DNA from: Streptococcus sp. F0442
Lineage (GTDB): Bacteria; Bacillota; Bacilli; Lactobacillales; Streptococcaceae
Direction of reading: 5' to 3'
NCBI RefSeq assembly: GCF_000314795.2
Contig: NZ_KB373315.1
Coordinates: 56,001 to 120,000 of the forward strand
Length of the DNA: 64,000 nt
Shown: piece by piece, positions 18,036-27,410 of the stretch
Numbering within the stretch: position 1 is the stretch's first letter
Layout of the letters: each line of letters starts with the position of its first letter
Position numbers and translations under genes: made by a program
The notes under the pieces: generated by a model
Databases searched by the model: none
Told to the model about the DNA's origin: nothing
Seen by the model: the letters and a program-made list of their open reading frames with translations, nothing else

Positions 18036-18393
18036 GTGCTAAGAAAAAATTTAAAGAAATTCCCTCATTCAATCAAACTTATTCATATTTTTTAAAATAA
18101 GAAAATAGTTGGATTTTGATGATGGTTGATATAAAGCTAAACTGAAAGTACCTGAAATCCAACTGTGTCAAACCAGGTCATACGATCTGTGAGAAAAAGA
18201 ACACATAACAAAAAGAGGAGCTTCACAATAAAGTTCCTCTTCTTTTATATATCCGAATCATTATTCTTATTTCAAAAAAGGTAGTGAAAAAGGTAGTGAT
18301 TCGGTTGATTTATATTGCAATGTAGTGAAATTTAGAATTTCAAGAATCGCTTAAAATCAAGGTTTCTAACATCTATTGACGTGTAGTGAACCC
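18036..18393. other. Gene-free stretch between exporter block and rpmG
   Basis: Holds an inverted repeat GTTGGATTT/AAATCCAAC (18118-18126 and 18155-18163), the AATCCAACTG plus CAAACCAGGTC pair also present near 14.64 kb, a terminator, and four GTAGTGA motifs on the plus strand (two in the tandem AAAAAGGTAGTGA, then one in GCAATGTAGTGA and one in GTGTAGTGA) running up to the rpmG stop codon. Clustered short direct repeats beside a conserved 3' gene end resemble the edge of an integrated element. Confidence 0.5.
18213..18246 (+). terminator. Hairpin terminator downstream of the exporter block
   Basis: AAGAGGA and TCCTCTT pair around a loop with an inner CTT/AAG stem, followed by CTTTT. It is the likely end of the exporter transcript. 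Confidence 0.7.
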
Positions 18394-18543
18394 CTATTTC
18401 ACCTCTGTAAACACTACGTGTTTGCGGAGTTTTGGTGAGTATTTCTTCAATTGAAGACGGTCTGGAGTGTTACGTTTGTTTTTAGAAGTAAGGTACAAGC
18501 GTTCACCAGATTCTTTGTGTTCAAGTGTAATATTTACGCGCAT
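18394..18543 (-). CDS. rpmG: Ribosomal protein L33
   Basis: A 49-residue large-subunit protein, [20 protein letters not shown] to the end KHVVFTEVK. It is the Cys-free (zinc-independent) form, since none of the four zinc cysteines is present. It lies 15 bases downstream of rpmF in a minus-strand operon. Its 3' end is known as an integration site for streptococcal integrative elements, and repeats abut it here. Confidence 0.95.
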
Positions 18544-18558
18544 GGTATCTCCCTTCTA

Positions 18559-18741
18559 TTATTCAGCTGATGCAGCTTTAGCGATCTTACGTCCTTTGTA
18601 GTATCCTTTAAGTGATACACGGTGTGAACGTGAGTAATCTCCAGTTGCTTCGTCAAAGTTTACAGATGGAGCTGTTACTTTGTAGTGCGTACGACGTTTG
18701 TTTTTCTTCGCTTTTGATGTGCGACGTGCAGGTACTGCCAT
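18559..18741 (-). CDS. rpmF: Ribosomal protein L32
   Basis: A 60-residue large-subunit protein beginning [20 protein letters not shown], with the usual basic N-terminal half. No zinc-binding cysteines are present, matching the zinc-free L33 next to it. AAGGAGAAAAACGAA precedes the ATG. First gene of the rpmF-rpmG operon. Confidence 0.96.
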   Translation of the reverse strand: MAVPARRTSKAKKNKRRTHYKVTAPSVNFDEATGDYSRSHRVSLKGYYKGRKIAKAASAE

Positions 18742-18800
18742 TTCGTTTTTCTCCTTTTAAGATATAAATTCAATTAGGTTTGATTTTCATCAACTTTAAC

Positions 18801-18829
18801 AGTATAACAAAACTTTTTTGTAAAGTAAA
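18801..18829 (-). promoter_or_regulatory. rpmF promoter
   Basis: On the minus strand TTTACT (18829-18824), 17 bases, TATACT (18806-18801), about 60 bases before the rpmF start. Confidence 0.6.
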
Positions 18830-18850
18830 GTTACTTGACAAAAAATTATT

Positions 18851-18886
18851 AAAAAAAATCTCCTGCCTCATCAAATGGGACAGGAG
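18851..18886 (-). terminator. Terminator of the SPFH/RHH operon
   Basis: On the minus strand CTCCTG...CAGGAG with an inner CCCAT/ATGAGG pairing forms a stem followed by ATTTTTTTT, just after the stop at 18893. Confidence 0.85.
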
Positions 18887-18892
18887 TTCTCC

Positions 18893-19093
18893 TTAAAGAT
18901 CTATTTCAAATGGCTCATCAATCGTTTCCGAAACGTATTTGCCATCCTTTTTTCGTTGCTTGACACATTCTGTCAGCAGGTACTCGATCTGACCATTGAC
19001 CGATCGAAAGTCATCTTCTGCCCATGATGCGATAGCAGCATATAACTTGGCTGACAGTCTAAGTGGAATTTGCTTTTTCTTTTGATCAGCCAT
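18893..19093 (-). CDS. Ribbon-helix-helix (Arc-type) DNA-binding protein
   Basis: A 66-residue protein. [20 protein letters not shown] then [20 protein letters not shown] is the strand-helix-helix pattern of Arc/MetJ repressors. It starts two bases after the SPFH gene, so it is co-transcribed. A perfect palindrome overlapping the operon's -10 is its obvious candidate operator. No toxin gene is adjacent, so an antitoxin role is not supported. Confidence 0.85.
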   Translation of the reverse strand: MADQKKKQIPLRLSAKLYAAIASWAEDDFRSVNGQIEYLLTECVKQRKKDGKYVSETIDEPFEIDL

Positions 19094-19095
19094 TT

Positions 19096-20118
19096 TTAAT
19101 AGAGACTTCCTGTGTTGACAATTGGTTGTGCATCATGATTGCCACATAGAACGACTAGAAGGTTCGATACCATGGCAGCCTTCCGTTCTTCGTCTAGCTC
19201 TACAATCTCTCCTTCGCTCAAGCGTTCAAGGGCCATTTCAACCATCCCAACTGCTCCATCGACAATCATCTTCCGCGCATCGATAATGGCAGACGCTTGT
19301 TGGCGTTGAAGCATCACAGCTGCGATTTCTGGAGCATAGGCCAAGTAAGTAATGCGAGCCTCTAGAATTTCGAGCCCAGCATCTTTAACACGTGCTTGAA
19401 TCTCTTCTCGAATGCGACTGGCCACGATTTCACTAGAGCCTCGGAGGCTACCCTCATCAGCCTGGCCGTCCCCTGTCGTATCGACATTAGGAGCTACATC
19501 ATAAGGATAGATGCGGACAATATTACGAAGGGCACTATCACACTGCAATGAGAGATATTCTTTGTAGTTATCCACATTGAAGACTGCTTTAGCCGTATCC
19601 ACTACGCGCCAAGTAACTGCAATACCAATTTCTACAGGATTCCCTAAGCAGTCATTGATCTTCTGGCGAGAGTTGTTCAAGGTCATCACTTTTAAGGAAA
19701 TATTCTTTTTACCTGTCTCGATGGAAATATTGTTGCCTTCTGCTGTTTTACTGACAGACATGGGGGACTTGGTGGTGACATCACCACTTTGGCCCAAGCG
19801 GGTGTTATTGGCAGGATTGACAGCGACACAGAAGGGATTGACAAAGTAAATACCCGCTTCTCGAATGGTTCCAATATAATTCCCAAACAAGGTCAAAACC
19901 AAGGCTTCTTGCGGTTTAATAATTTTGATCCCCGCATAGCACACCAGACTAGCAATAAAGAGAAAAATACAGGTAATAACTGCAATCGCAAGTGGAAAAC
20001 CTTCTGGTAGACTAGCAATCGCACTAATAAAGGCTAAAACTAAGACAAGATCCCCAACTAGCAAGCCTATAAGGGCAGCTAAGCCGTTTTTCTTTTGGGT
20101 TAAAATTTTTTCTTCCAT
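19096..20118 (-). CDS. SPFH-domain (prohibitin/flotillin-like) membrane protein
   Basis: A 340-residue membrane-anchored scaffold protein. Start at 20118 ([12 protein letters not shown]) because GAAGGG lies upstream; the frame extends to 20238 but runs through the promoter. Two N-terminal hydrophobic segments (about 13-38 and 44-68) are followed by the SPFH domain (about 70-270), including [20 protein letters not shown] and [20 protein letters not shown], then a helical tail with [20 protein letters not shown]. Such proteins organise membrane microdomains; the specific role is unknown. Coupled to an RHH regulator. Confidence 0.88.
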   Translation of the reverse strand: MEEKILTQKKNGLAALIGLLVGDLVLVLAFISAIASLPEGFPLAIAVITCIFLFIASLVCYAGIKIIKPQEALVLTLFGNYIGTIREAGIYFVNPFCVAVNPANNTRLGQSGDVTTKSPMSVSKTAEGNNISIETGKKNISLKVMTLNNSRQKINDCLGNPVEIGIAVTWRVVDTAKAVFNVDNYKEYLSLQCDSALRNIVRIYPYDVAPNVDTTGDGQADEGSLRGSSEIVASRIREEIQARVKDAGLEILEARITYLAYAPEIAAVMLQRQQASAIIDARKMIVDGAVGMVEMALERLSEGEIVELDEERKAAMVSNLLVVLCGNHDAQPIVNTGSLY

Positions 20119-20139
20119 GGGACGAACCCTTCTTTCTTT

Positions 20140-20178
20140 GTGATATCTAAATGATATCACTTTGCTTACAAAAGTCAA
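20140..20178 (-). promoter_or_regulatory. SPFH operon promoter with overlapping palindromic operator
   Basis: On the minus strand TTGACT (20178-20173), 16 bases, TATCAT (20156-20151). The perfect inverted repeat GTGATATC-N5-GATATCAC (20140-20160) covers the -10. This is the expected geometry for repression by the RHH protein encoded in the same operon. Confidence 0.8.
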
Positions 20179-20220
20179 GATATAACTGTAAATTATTTTA
20201 GCAAGAAACCGAGCAAGCTG

Positions 20221-20278
20221 AATTGTCTGAAAATTCAAGAATTTTCTTCTGTCGTTGGGCCGTAAATTGTGCTATAAT
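20221..20278 (+). promoter_or_regulatory. ilvD control region: CodY box and extended -10
   Basis: AATTGTCTGAAAATT (20221-20235) matches the CodY consensus AATTTTCWGAAAATT at 14 of 15 positions. TGCTATAAT (20270-20278) is an extended -10. CodY represses branched-chain amino acid genes in streptococci when these amino acids are plentiful, so control of ilvD is likely. Confidence 0.75.
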
Positions 20279-20306
20279 AATAAAAAATACGATGAGAGGG
20301 AATCAG

Positions 20307-22010
20307 ATGACAGAATTAGATACACGCCATCGCAGTAGCGTCTACGACAGCATGGTCAAATCCCCTAACCGGGCCATGCTTCGAGCAACTGGGATGACAG
20401 ATGAAAACTTTGAAAAACCAATCGTAGGGGTAATCTCTACCTGGGCTGAAAACACGCCTTGTAACATGCACCTTCATGATTTTGGAAAATTGGCCAAAGA
20501 AGGTGTCAAAGATGCGGGAGCTTGGCCGGTTCAATTCGGAACCATTACGGTTGCGGATGGGATTGCTATGGGAACGCCTGGGATGCGCTTCTCCTTGACT
20601 TCTCGTGATATCATAGCAGACTCTATCGAAGCGGCTATGGGCGGTCACAACGTGGATGCCTTTGTAGCGATCGGGGGCTGTGATAAGAACATGCCTGGTT
20701 CGATGATCGCCATTGCCAATATGGATATCCCAGCGATCTTTGCTTATGGTGGGACCATTGCCCCTGGTAATCTGAACGGCAAGGATATCGACTTGGTTTC
20801 TGTTTTCGAAGGGATCGGGAAATGGAACCATGGTGACATGACTGCTGAAGAAGTGAAGCAACTGGAATGTAATGCCTGCCCTGGCCCTGGTGGCTGTGGT
20901 GGTATGTATACGGCCAACACCATGGCGACAGCGATCGAAGTCCTTGGGTTGAGCTTGCCAGGTTCCTCTTCTCACCCTGCTGAATCAGCTGATAAAAAAG
21001 CCGATATCGAAGAAGCAGGCCGTGCAGTTGTCAAAATGCTTGAAATGGGACTGAAGCCATCTGACATCTTGACCCGTGAAGCCTTTGAAGATGCGATTAC
21101 AGTCACAATGGCCCTTGGTGGTTCAACAAATGCGACCCTTCACTTGCTTGCGATCGCTCATGCGGCCAATGTGGATTTGACACTTGAAGACTTCAATGAT
21201 TTCCAAGAGCGTGTGCCTCACTTGGCTGACTTGAAACCTTCTGGTCAATACGTCTTCCAAGACCTTTACAATGTCGGTGGTGTGCCAGCCGTCATGAAAT
21301 ACCTTCTTAAGAATGGTTTCCTTCATGGGGATCGCATCACATGTACTGGTAAAACAGTATCTGAGAACTTGGAAGCCTTTGCTGATTTGACACCAGGTCA
21401 AAAAGTCATCATGCCACTTGAAAATCCAAAACGTGCGGATGGTCCATTGATCATCTTGAAAGGGAACTTGGCTCCAGAAGGGGCGGTTGCCAAAGTATCA
21501 GGTGTGAAAGTTCGTAACATCACTGGTCCTGCTAAGGTCTTTGACTCAGAAGAAGCAGCCATTGAAGCGGTTCTTTCGGATGAAATCGTGGATGGCGACG
21601 TTGTTGTTGTTCGTTTCGTAGGACCTAAGGGTGGTCCTGGTATGCCGGAAATGCTGTCCTTGTCATCCATGATCGTTGGTAAAGGCCAAGGAGACAAGGT
21701 GGCCCTCTTGACAGACGGACGCTTCTCTGGTGGTACGTATGGTCTCGTTGTTGGACACATCGCGCCTGAAGCTCAGGTCGGCGGTCCAATCGCCTACCTC
21801 CACACAGGGGATCTGGTAACAGTTGACCAAGATACCAAAGAAATCACCATGCACGTCTCAGACGAAGAGTTGGCCAAACGGAAGGCTGAAACAACCTTGC
21901 CACCACTGTATAGCCGTGGGGTTCTCGGTAAGTATGCCCACACGGTATCCTCTGCTTCTCGTGGTGCCGTGACCGACTTCTGGAATATGGAACAGTCTGG
22001 TAAACAATAA
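20307..22010 (+). CDS. ilvD: Dihydroxy-acid dehydratase
   Basis: A 567-residue Fe-S enzyme that dehydrates 2,3-dihydroxy-isovalerate and -methylvalerate in valine/isoleucine synthesis. Cluster-binding cysteines lie in [10 protein letters not shown] and [39 protein letters not shown] and [19 protein letters not shown] are further hallmarks. Start at 20307 ([11 protein letters not shown]) fits the family and a GAGAGGG site; the upstream reading frame crosses the promoter. It stands alone, ending in a strong terminator. Confidence 0.97.
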   Translation: MTELDTRHRSSVYDSMVKSPNRAMLRATGMTDENFEKPIVGVISTWAENTPCNMHLHDFGKLAKEGVKDAGAWPVQFGTITVADGIAMGTPGMRFSLTSRDIIADSIEAAMGGHNVDAFVAIGGCDKNMPGSMIAIANMDIPAIFAYGGTIAPGNLNGKDIDLVSVFEGIGKWNHGDMTAEEVKQLECNACPGPGGCGGMYTANTMATAIEVLGLSLPGSSSHPAESADKKADIEEAGRAVVKMLEMGLKPSDILTREAFEDAITVTMALGGSTNATLHLLAIAHAANVDLTLEDFNDFQERVPHLADLKPSGQYVFQDLYNVGGVPAVMKYLLKNGFLHGDRITCTGKTVSENLEAFADLTPGQKVIMPLENPKRADGPLIILKGNLAPEGAVAKVSGVKVRNITGPAKVFDSEEAAIEAVLSDEIVDGDVVVVRFVGPKGGPGMPEMLSLSSMIVGKGQGDKVALLTDGRFSGGTYGLVVGHIAPEAQVGGPIAYLHTGDLVTVDQDTKEITMHVSDEELAKRKAETTLPPLYSRGVLGKYAHTVSSASRGAVTDFWNMEQSGKQ

Positions 22011-22022
22011 ATAAGGATAAAA

Positions 22023-22070
22023 AGACCCCAAAAGCTAGATTTTTTCTGTCTAACTTTTGGGGTCTGTTTA
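22023..22070 (+). terminator. ilvD terminator
   Basis: AGACCCCAAAAG and CTTTTGGGGTCT with an inner CTAGA/TCTA-type pairing form a long stem around a T-rich loop, followed by GTTTAAAA. Confidence 0.85.
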
Positions 22071-22110
22071 AAAAAGTAGTGTGAAATTCATAGAAAATTA
22101 GGAGAATGAA

Positions 22111-23238
22111 ATGGGAAGAGACATTATTGATACTATAAATAGTGAAAAAGAATCATATTCGGATGATTCTTTATTTAACATTACATCATTTGGAACGGAT
22201 TTATCTTATAGAGAGATAGTTACTATGTATGAAGATGGAGATTTGGAAAAACCGGAACTACAAAGGAAGTATGTATGGACAAAAAAGGAAGCAAGCAGAT
22301 TTATCGATTCAGTCCTACTAGGATTACCTGTACCAAGCATTTTTTTAGCCAAAACAGAAGATGATAAAAGGCTAATTGTAGATGGATATCAGAGAATAAT
22401 GACAATGTATGATTACATGAATGGTATATTCTCTGGAGACAATAAAGTATTTAAATTGGCAAATACAAAAGAAATAAATTCTAACTGGCGTGGGAAGGCA
22501 TTTTCAGAGTTAACTGATGAACAGAAGCGTAGAATACGTACTTCACCTATTCACGCAATTATTTTCGAGCAAAAAATTCCTAAAAATGATACTGGTATGT
22601 ATCAAATTTTCGAAAGGATAAATACAGGGGGTAGAACCTTAAAACCCCAAGAAATTAGAAACTGTGTTTATCATGGTAGCTTTAATAAACTTCTATTTGA
22701 ATTAAATAGAGAAGAGGTATGGAGAAATGTTCTTGGTTCTAATCAAGAAGACAGTAGGATGGCTGATGTAGAGCTTGTATTAAGATTCTTTGCATTCTCC
22801 GATATTATATCAAGAGATGAAATTCATCAAAATCAAATAATACTAAGCAAATTTTTGAATGATTACATGAATGATTTTAGAAATTTGACTGAATTGGAAT
22901 ATAATCGTAAAAAAGAAATATTCATTAATACAATTAACTTTTTGCATACAACAATCGGATTAAATGTTTTCCGAACATTAAAACGGAAAGAACAAGATAT
23001 AATTTGGGCAAAAAAAGTTAATCCGGTAGTATTTGATGCTGTATGTTCAGCTAGTGTTTACGTGAATGAAAAACATTCTGATAAATTGACAACTACATTA
23101 GACAAATATATTGAGTTGCTAGAAGATGAGACTTTTAAAGAGGCAACAACTAATAGAACTACAAACACCAAGCATATAAAAAATAGAGTGAGTAGAGCTG
23201 CAATAATTTTATATGGAGTTGAGATTTGTTATGAATGA
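22111..23238 (+). CDS. DUF262 (GmrS-like / ParB-fold) protein
   Basis: A 375-residue protein with the DUF262 N-terminal domain: PELQRKYVWTKKEASRFIDS (about 48-67) then LIVDGYQRIMTMYDYMNG (about 88-105). The canonical DGQQR nucleotidase-like motif is DGYQR here. No C-terminal HNH (DUF1524) domain is seen; the remainder is helical. AGGAG precedes the ATG. It overlaps the HEPN-domain gene by eight bases. DUF262 proteins are known from GmrSD restriction systems and predicted defence modules. Codon use is AT-rich relative to the flanking core genes. Confidence 0.85.
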   Translation: MGRDIIDTINSEKESYSDDSLFNITSFGTDLSYREIVTMYEDGDLEKPELQRKYVWTKKEASRFIDSVLLGLPVPSIFLAKTEDDKRLIVDGYQRIMTMYDYMNGIFSGDNKVFKLANTKEINSNWRGKAFSELTDEQKRRIRTSPIHAIIFEQKIPKNDTGMYQIFERINTGGRTLKPQEIRNCVYHGSFNKLLFELNREEVWRNVLGSNQEDSRMADVELVLRFFAFSDIISRDEIHQNQIILSKFLNDYMNDFRNLTELEYNRKKEIFINTINFLHTTIGLNVFRTLKRKEQDIIWAKKVNPVVFDAVCSASVYVNEKHSDKLTTTLDKYIELLEDETFKEATTNRTTNTKHIKNRVSRAAIILYGVEICYE

Positions 23239-23722
23239 TGATGAAAAAAGAGTTTTAGAAGATTGTAATTTGGAGATTCAGAGAATAAAAAATTGGATAA
23301 ATAATAATAAGTTAGATTCAAATGTAAAATTCTTAGTTTCATATGCGGTAATTAAAGCATCAGGTAGTATAGAATTAGTATTTAAGTCTATGATTAATAC
23401 TTTTTTATCCCAAAATTGTATCGATGAAACTAAAGTATTTTTAACAAAAAATATTATTGATAATTCCGCAAATCCATCACCGGGTAACATAGAGAAACAT
23501 CTGGAACAATTTGACGGTAGAAGAAAAGAAAAGTTCTCAAACTTATTAAAAGATTCTCAAGACAAAGGTAACTTAAAAAGTTTAGTTGCTCTAAGAAACG
23601 ATATTGCACATGGACGGACGATTAATTCATCGATTAATATTGTTGAGTCATATTTCAAATCAGGAAAAAAAATTTTGGAAACATTGGAAGTCGTTATAAA
23701 CGATTCGGCGGACATACTCTAA
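23231..23722 (+). CDS. HEPN-domain protein (MAE_28990/MAE_18760-like)
   Basis: A 163-residue helical protein. The RNDIAH motif (R122 to H127, in LVALRNDIAHGR) is the RX4H active-site motif of HEPN ribonucleases. Start at 23231 (MNDDEKRVL) is preferred; GGAG is 12 bases upstream, and an alternative ATG at 23213 adds six residues. It is coupled to the DUF262 gene. HEPN plus DUF262 pairs are predicted abortive-infection type systems, with the HEPN protein as RNA-cutting effector. This is inference by family and context. Confidence 0.78.
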   Translation: MNDDEKRVLEDCNLEIQRIKNWINNNKLDSNVKFLVSYAVIKASGSIELVFKSMINTFLSQNCIDETKVFLTKNIIDNSANPSPGNIEKHLEQFDGRRKEKFSNLLKDSQDKGNLKSLVALRNDIAHGRTINSSINIVESYFKSGKKILETLEVVINDSADIL

Positions 23723-23801
23723 TAGCTTATCTTAGCAATTTCATCAAACTTTCTATTCTGAAAATAAGAGTATATATCAGTAATTTAACATATTAATAAG
23801 C

Positions 23802-23840
23802 AGCTACTAAGTGTAAACACTGTTTCTTAGTAGCTTTTTG
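23802..23840 (+). terminator. Terminator after the DUF262/HEPN pair
   Basis: AGCTACTAAG and CTTAGTAGCT form a perfect 10-bp stem followed by TTTTTG. Confidence 0.85.
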
Positions 23841-23916
23841 TATTTTCTATTAAAGGCTTTCAGGTAAACCATCTATTTTAACACCCTCAATTGCTCCTTG
23901 ATTGTTCGCTTTCTTT

Positions 23917-24258
23917 TTAACGTGGTGGAAGTCCTAGTGCGATGCGCCCATAACGACTGATCCGTGTAATTTTCCAAGCGGGTGACCAGGTCACTTCGAC
24001 CTTGACATCCTCAATCCCATCAATTTCTTTTAGGCGAGCGACGATTTCGATCGGAAGACTCTCAGCGCAGCTACAAGCAGTATCCGTAAAGGTCATGACT
24101 ACCTTGCAGGTTCCCTCTTCATCCAGATCCAACTCATAAATCAAACCGAGGTTGTAGACGTCCAACTCAACATCTGTATCAAATACAAGCTCTAACTTCT
24201 CAATCAATTGTTTCTCTAGTGCTAGGGCACGGTCGTTAATCTTGATATCCTCTCTCAT
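23917..24258 (-). CDS. MIP18/SufT-like iron-sulfur assembly protein (DUF59)
   Basis: A 113-residue DUF59 protein. DVYNLGLIYELDLDEEGTCK and TFTDTACSCAESLPIEIVAR carry the conserved NLG/LIY and the cysteine-containing loop (here TACSC). Family members help load Fe-S clusters onto target proteins. C-terminal VEVTWSPAWKITRISRYGR is typical of the Firmicutes form. AGAGATGAG-like sequence precedes the start. It is a single gene, oriented away from hisS. Confidence 0.88.
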   Translation of the reverse strand: MREDIKINDRALALEKQLIEKLELVFDTDVELDVYNLGLIYELDLDEEGTCKVVMTFTDTACSCAESLPIEIVARLKEIDGIEDVKVEVTWSPAWKITRISRYGRIALGLPPR

Positions 24259-24430
24259 CTCGCTATCCTTTCCCTCTGTATGATGAAAACTATTTTCTCA
24301 CAATTCCGATCATAAAGCAAGAATAGATCCGTCATTTGACCGATTGAGCCGAACGAAAAACAGTCCAGCCTCCATTTCTCTTCGAATTTGTGGTAAAATA
24401 GAGGCAAAAGTAAGACAAAGGATGAAGGCT

Positions 24431-25714
24431 ATGAAATTACAAAAACCAAAAGGGACCCAGGATATTCTTCCTGGCGATTCAGCTAAATGGCAATACGTAG
24501 AAGGTTTTGCACGCAAGGTCTTTGCGAGATACAATTATGAAGAGATCCGTACGCCGATCTTCGAACATTATGAAGTCATCAGCCGTTCAGTAGGAGATAC
24601 GACGGATATTGTCACTAAGGAAATGTATGACTTCTATGACAAGGGAGACCGTCATATCACACTTCGTCCAGAAGGAACAGCCCCTGTTGTTCGTTCGTAT
24701 GTAGAAAATAAACTCTTTGCGCCTGAGGTACAAAAGCCTAGTAAATTTTATTACATCGGTCCAATGTTCCGCTATGAACGTCCTCAAGCAGGGCGCTTAC
24801 GTCAATTCCACCAAATTGGGATAGAATGCTTTGGATCGAGCAATCCTGCAACGGATGTTGAAACGATCGCGATGGCGGCACAATTCCTTAAAGAATTGGG
24901 AATTGACAATGTAACCTTGCACTTGAACACTTTGGGAAGTCCAGCCAGTCGTCAGGCATATCGTCAAGCCTTGATCGACTACCTCTTGCCAATGAAGGAT
25001 CAATTGTCTAAGGATAGTCAACGCCGTTTAGAAGAAAATCCTCTTCGTGTCTTGGATTCAAAAGAAAAAGAAGACAAGGTGGCTGTTGAACAAGCTCCTT
25101 CCATCTTAGACTATCTAGATGAAGAAAGCCAAGCACATTTTAATGCGGTTCGTCGAATGTTGGAAGACTTGGGGGTGGCCTATGTCATTGATACCAACAT
25201 GGTGCGTGGCTTAGATTACTACAACCACACAATTTTTGAGTTTATTACAGAAATTGAAGGCAATGAATTAACTGTCTGTGCGGGTGGTCGCTATGATGCT
25301 TTGGTCGAATACTTCGGTGGCCCTGCGACAGCTGGTTTTGGATTTGGGATTGGTCTGGAACGGATTCTTCTCGTCCTTGAAAAGAAAGGCATCGAATTAC
25401 CGATCGAAACAGGTCTAGATGCCTATATCGCCGTCCTAGGAGATGAGGTCAATGAAGCAGCCCTTAGCTTGGTTCAAGCTCTTCGAATCCAAGGTTTCAA
25501 AGTAGAGCGTGACTATCTTGGACGTAAGCTCAAGGCACAATTTAAGTCAGCCGATGTCTTTGCGGCCAAGGCCTTAATTACCTTAGGAGGTAGTGAGGTT
25601 GAGAGCGGTCAAGTAACCGTGAAAAACAATCAAACCCGTCAAGAAGTAACAGTTGCTCTTGAAAGCTTGAAGCAGGACTTCCAAGCCGTTTTAGTTGAAT
25701 TAGGATTAGCATAA
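24431..25714 (+). CDS. hisS: Histidyl-tRNA synthetase
   Basis: A 427-residue class II synthetase that charges tRNA-His. Motif 2 is [16 protein letters not shown], the histidine-A box region is [12 protein letters not shown], and motif 3 is [14 protein letters not shown]. The anticodon-binding domain is at about 330-427. Start at 24431 ([15 protein letters not shown]) because AAAGGA is eight bases upstream; earlier ATGs in the frame lack a site. A -10 (TAAAAT, 24394-24399, preceded by TG) lies upstream. No T-box is seen. Confidence 0.97.
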   Translation: MKLQKPKGTQDILPGDSAKWQYVEGFARKVFARYNYEEIRTPIFEHYEVISRSVGDTTDIVTKEMYDFYDKGDRHITLRPEGTAPVVRSYVENKLFAPEVQKPSKFYYIGPMFRYERPQAGRLRQFHQIGIECFGSSNPATDVETIAMAAQFLKELGIDNVTLHLNTLGSPASRQAYRQALIDYLLPMKDQLSKDSQRRLEENPLRVLDSKEKEDKVAVEQAPSILDYLDEESQAHFNAVRRMLEDLGVAYVIDTNMVRGLDYYNHTIFEFITEIEGNELTVCAGGRYDALVEYFGGPATAGFGFGIGLERILLVLEKKGIELPIETGLDAYIAVLGDEVNEAALSLVQALRIQGFKVERDYLGRKLKAQFKSADVFAAKALITLGGSEVESGQVTVKNNQTRQEVTVALESLKQDFQAVLVELGLA

Positions 25715-25715
25715 A

Positions 25716-25745
25716 AAAGAGCAAGCCCAGAGCTTGCTCTTTCTG
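25716..25745 (+). terminator. hisS terminator
   Basis: AAAGAGCAAGC, loop CCAGA-type, GCTTGCTCTTT, immediately after the stop codon; the A-rich left side could also serve the minus strand. Confidence 0.9.
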
Positions 25746-25875
25746 TGTGTTTAGAAAAGATCCGGATTTTCTGCTTTCTAAGAGCATCAATTCCGAATAT
25801 TTGGTGAAAAGCCAATAAATTTCCAAGCCTTTTATGATATAATGAGAAGATAACAAGTAAAGGAATGAATCAGTC

Positions 25876-27360
25876 ATGACACTAGTTTACCAATCAACAC
25901 GAGATGAAAAAAATACCGTAACAGCCAGTCAAGCTATCCTTCAAGGTTTAGCGACGGATGGTGGCTTGTTTACCCCCATTGCATACCCTCAAGTAGAGTT
26001 AGATTTTGACACCCTCAAAGATGCTTCTTACCAAGAAGTGGCCAAGCTTGTCTTGTCAGCATTTTTGGACGACTTTACAGCAGAAGAGTTGGACTACTGT
26101 ATCACCAACGCCTATGACAGCAAGTTTGATACACCAGTCATTGCGCCTCTTGTCAAACTTGATGGCCAATACAACTTGGAACTCTTTCACGGTTCAACCA
26201 TTGCCTTTAAAGACATGGCCTTGTCTATCTTGCCTTACTTTATGACGACAGCTGCCAAGAAGCACGGTTTGGAAAACAAGATTGTCATCTTAACCGCGAC
26301 TTCTGGAGACACAGGTAAAGCTGCCATGGCAGGTTTTGCCGATGTTCCAGGTACGGAAATTATCGTCTTTTATCCAAAAGACGGTGTCAGCAAGGTACAA
26401 GAGTTGCAAATGACCACTCAAACTGGGGACAATACCCATGTGATCGCCATTGATGGAAACTTTGACGATGCCCAAACCAATGTCAAACACATGTTCAATG
26501 ATGTGGCCCTTCGTGAAAAATTAGCAGCCAACAAGATGCAGTTTTCATCAGCTAACTCGATGAACATTGGCCGTTTGGTACCTCAGGTTGTCTATTACGT
26601 ATACGCCTATGCTCAATTGGTGAAGACAGGTCAAATCACAGCGGGAGAAAAAGTCAATTTCACTGTTCCAACAGGAAACTTTGGAAATATCTTGGCTGCT
26701 TTCTATGCCAAACAAATCGGTCTTCCAGTTGGAAAATTGATCTGTGCATCAAACGAAAACAATGTTCTGACAGACTTCTTTAAAACACGCGTCTATGATA
26801 AGAAACGTAGCTTCAAGGTGACCACTAGTCCATCGATGGATATCTTAGTGTCTTCAAACTTGGAACGCTTGATTTTCCACTTGGTTGGCAATGATGCCAC
26901 AAAGACCAAAGAATTGATGGAAAGCCTTGTTGCAACAGGTCAGTACCAATTGTCCAATTTTGATGCAGACATCTTAGATTTGTTTGCGGCTGCATACGCA
27001 GATGAAGCAGAAACTGCCGCAGAGATCAAGCGGGTCTATGAAGCGTCTGATTACATCGAAGACCCTCATACAGCTGTTGCATCAGCCGTTTATCAAAAAT
27101 ACCTTAGCCAAACAGGGGATGCTGCTAAAACAGTCATTGCCTCTACAGCTAGTCCTTATAAGTTTCCAGTTGTAGCGGTAGAAGCCGTAACAGGTGAGAC
27201 AGGCCTAAGTGATTTCGAAGCCTTGGCCAAATTACACACCCTCTCAGGAGTCCCTGTACCACCTGCTGTAGACAGTCTTGAAACTGCACCGGTTCGCCAT
27301 CGTACAAGCGTTGCAGCCCAAGATATGCAAACAGCTGTCGAAGACTACTTGGGACTGTAA
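25876..27360 (+). CDS. thrC: Threonine synthase
   Basis: A 494-residue PLP enzyme that converts O-phosphohomoserine to threonine. The PLP lysine is in HGSTIAFKDMALSILPYF. TATSGDTGKAAMAGFADVPG is the phosphate-binding loop and VPTGNFGNILAAFYAKQIG is a further PLP contact. The length fits the long (yeast/E. coli-like) class. An extended -10 (TGATATAAT, 25835-25843) lies about 33 bases upstream, and AAAGGAATGA precedes the start at a slightly long distance. Confidence 0.97.
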   Translation: MTLVYQSTRDEKNTVTASQAILQGLATDGGLFTPIAYPQVELDFDTLKDASYQEVAKLVLSAFLDDFTAEELDYCITNAYDSKFDTPVIAPLVKLDGQYNLELFHGSTIAFKDMALSILPYFMTTAAKKHGLENKIVILTATSGDTGKAAMAGFADVPGTEIIVFYPKDGVSKVQELQMTTQTGDNTHVIAIDGNFDDAQTNVKHMFNDVALREKLAANKMQFSSANSMNIGRLVPQVVYYVYAYAQLVKTGQITAGEKVNFTVPTGNFGNILAAFYAKQIGLPVGKLICASNENNVLTDFFKTRVYDKKRSFKVTTSPSMDILVSSNLERLIFHLVGNDATKTKELMESLVATGQYQLSNFDADILDLFAAAYADEAETAAEIKRVYEASDYIEDPHTAVASAVYQKYLSQTGDAAKTVIASTASPYKFPVVAVEAVTGETGLSDFEALAKLHTLSGVPVPPAVDSLETAPVRHRTSVAAQDMQTAVEDYLGL

Positions 27361-27380
27361 TTCTCCCTATTAGAAAGATC

Positions 27381-27402
27381 AAAAGAGCCGTTTGGCTCTT
27401 TT
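27381..27402 (+). terminator. thrC terminator
   Basis: AAAAGAGCC-GTTT-GGCTCTTTT. It ends only eight bases before the ATG of the following MATE gene. Confidence 0.88.
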
Positions 27403-27410
27403 CTATACGC

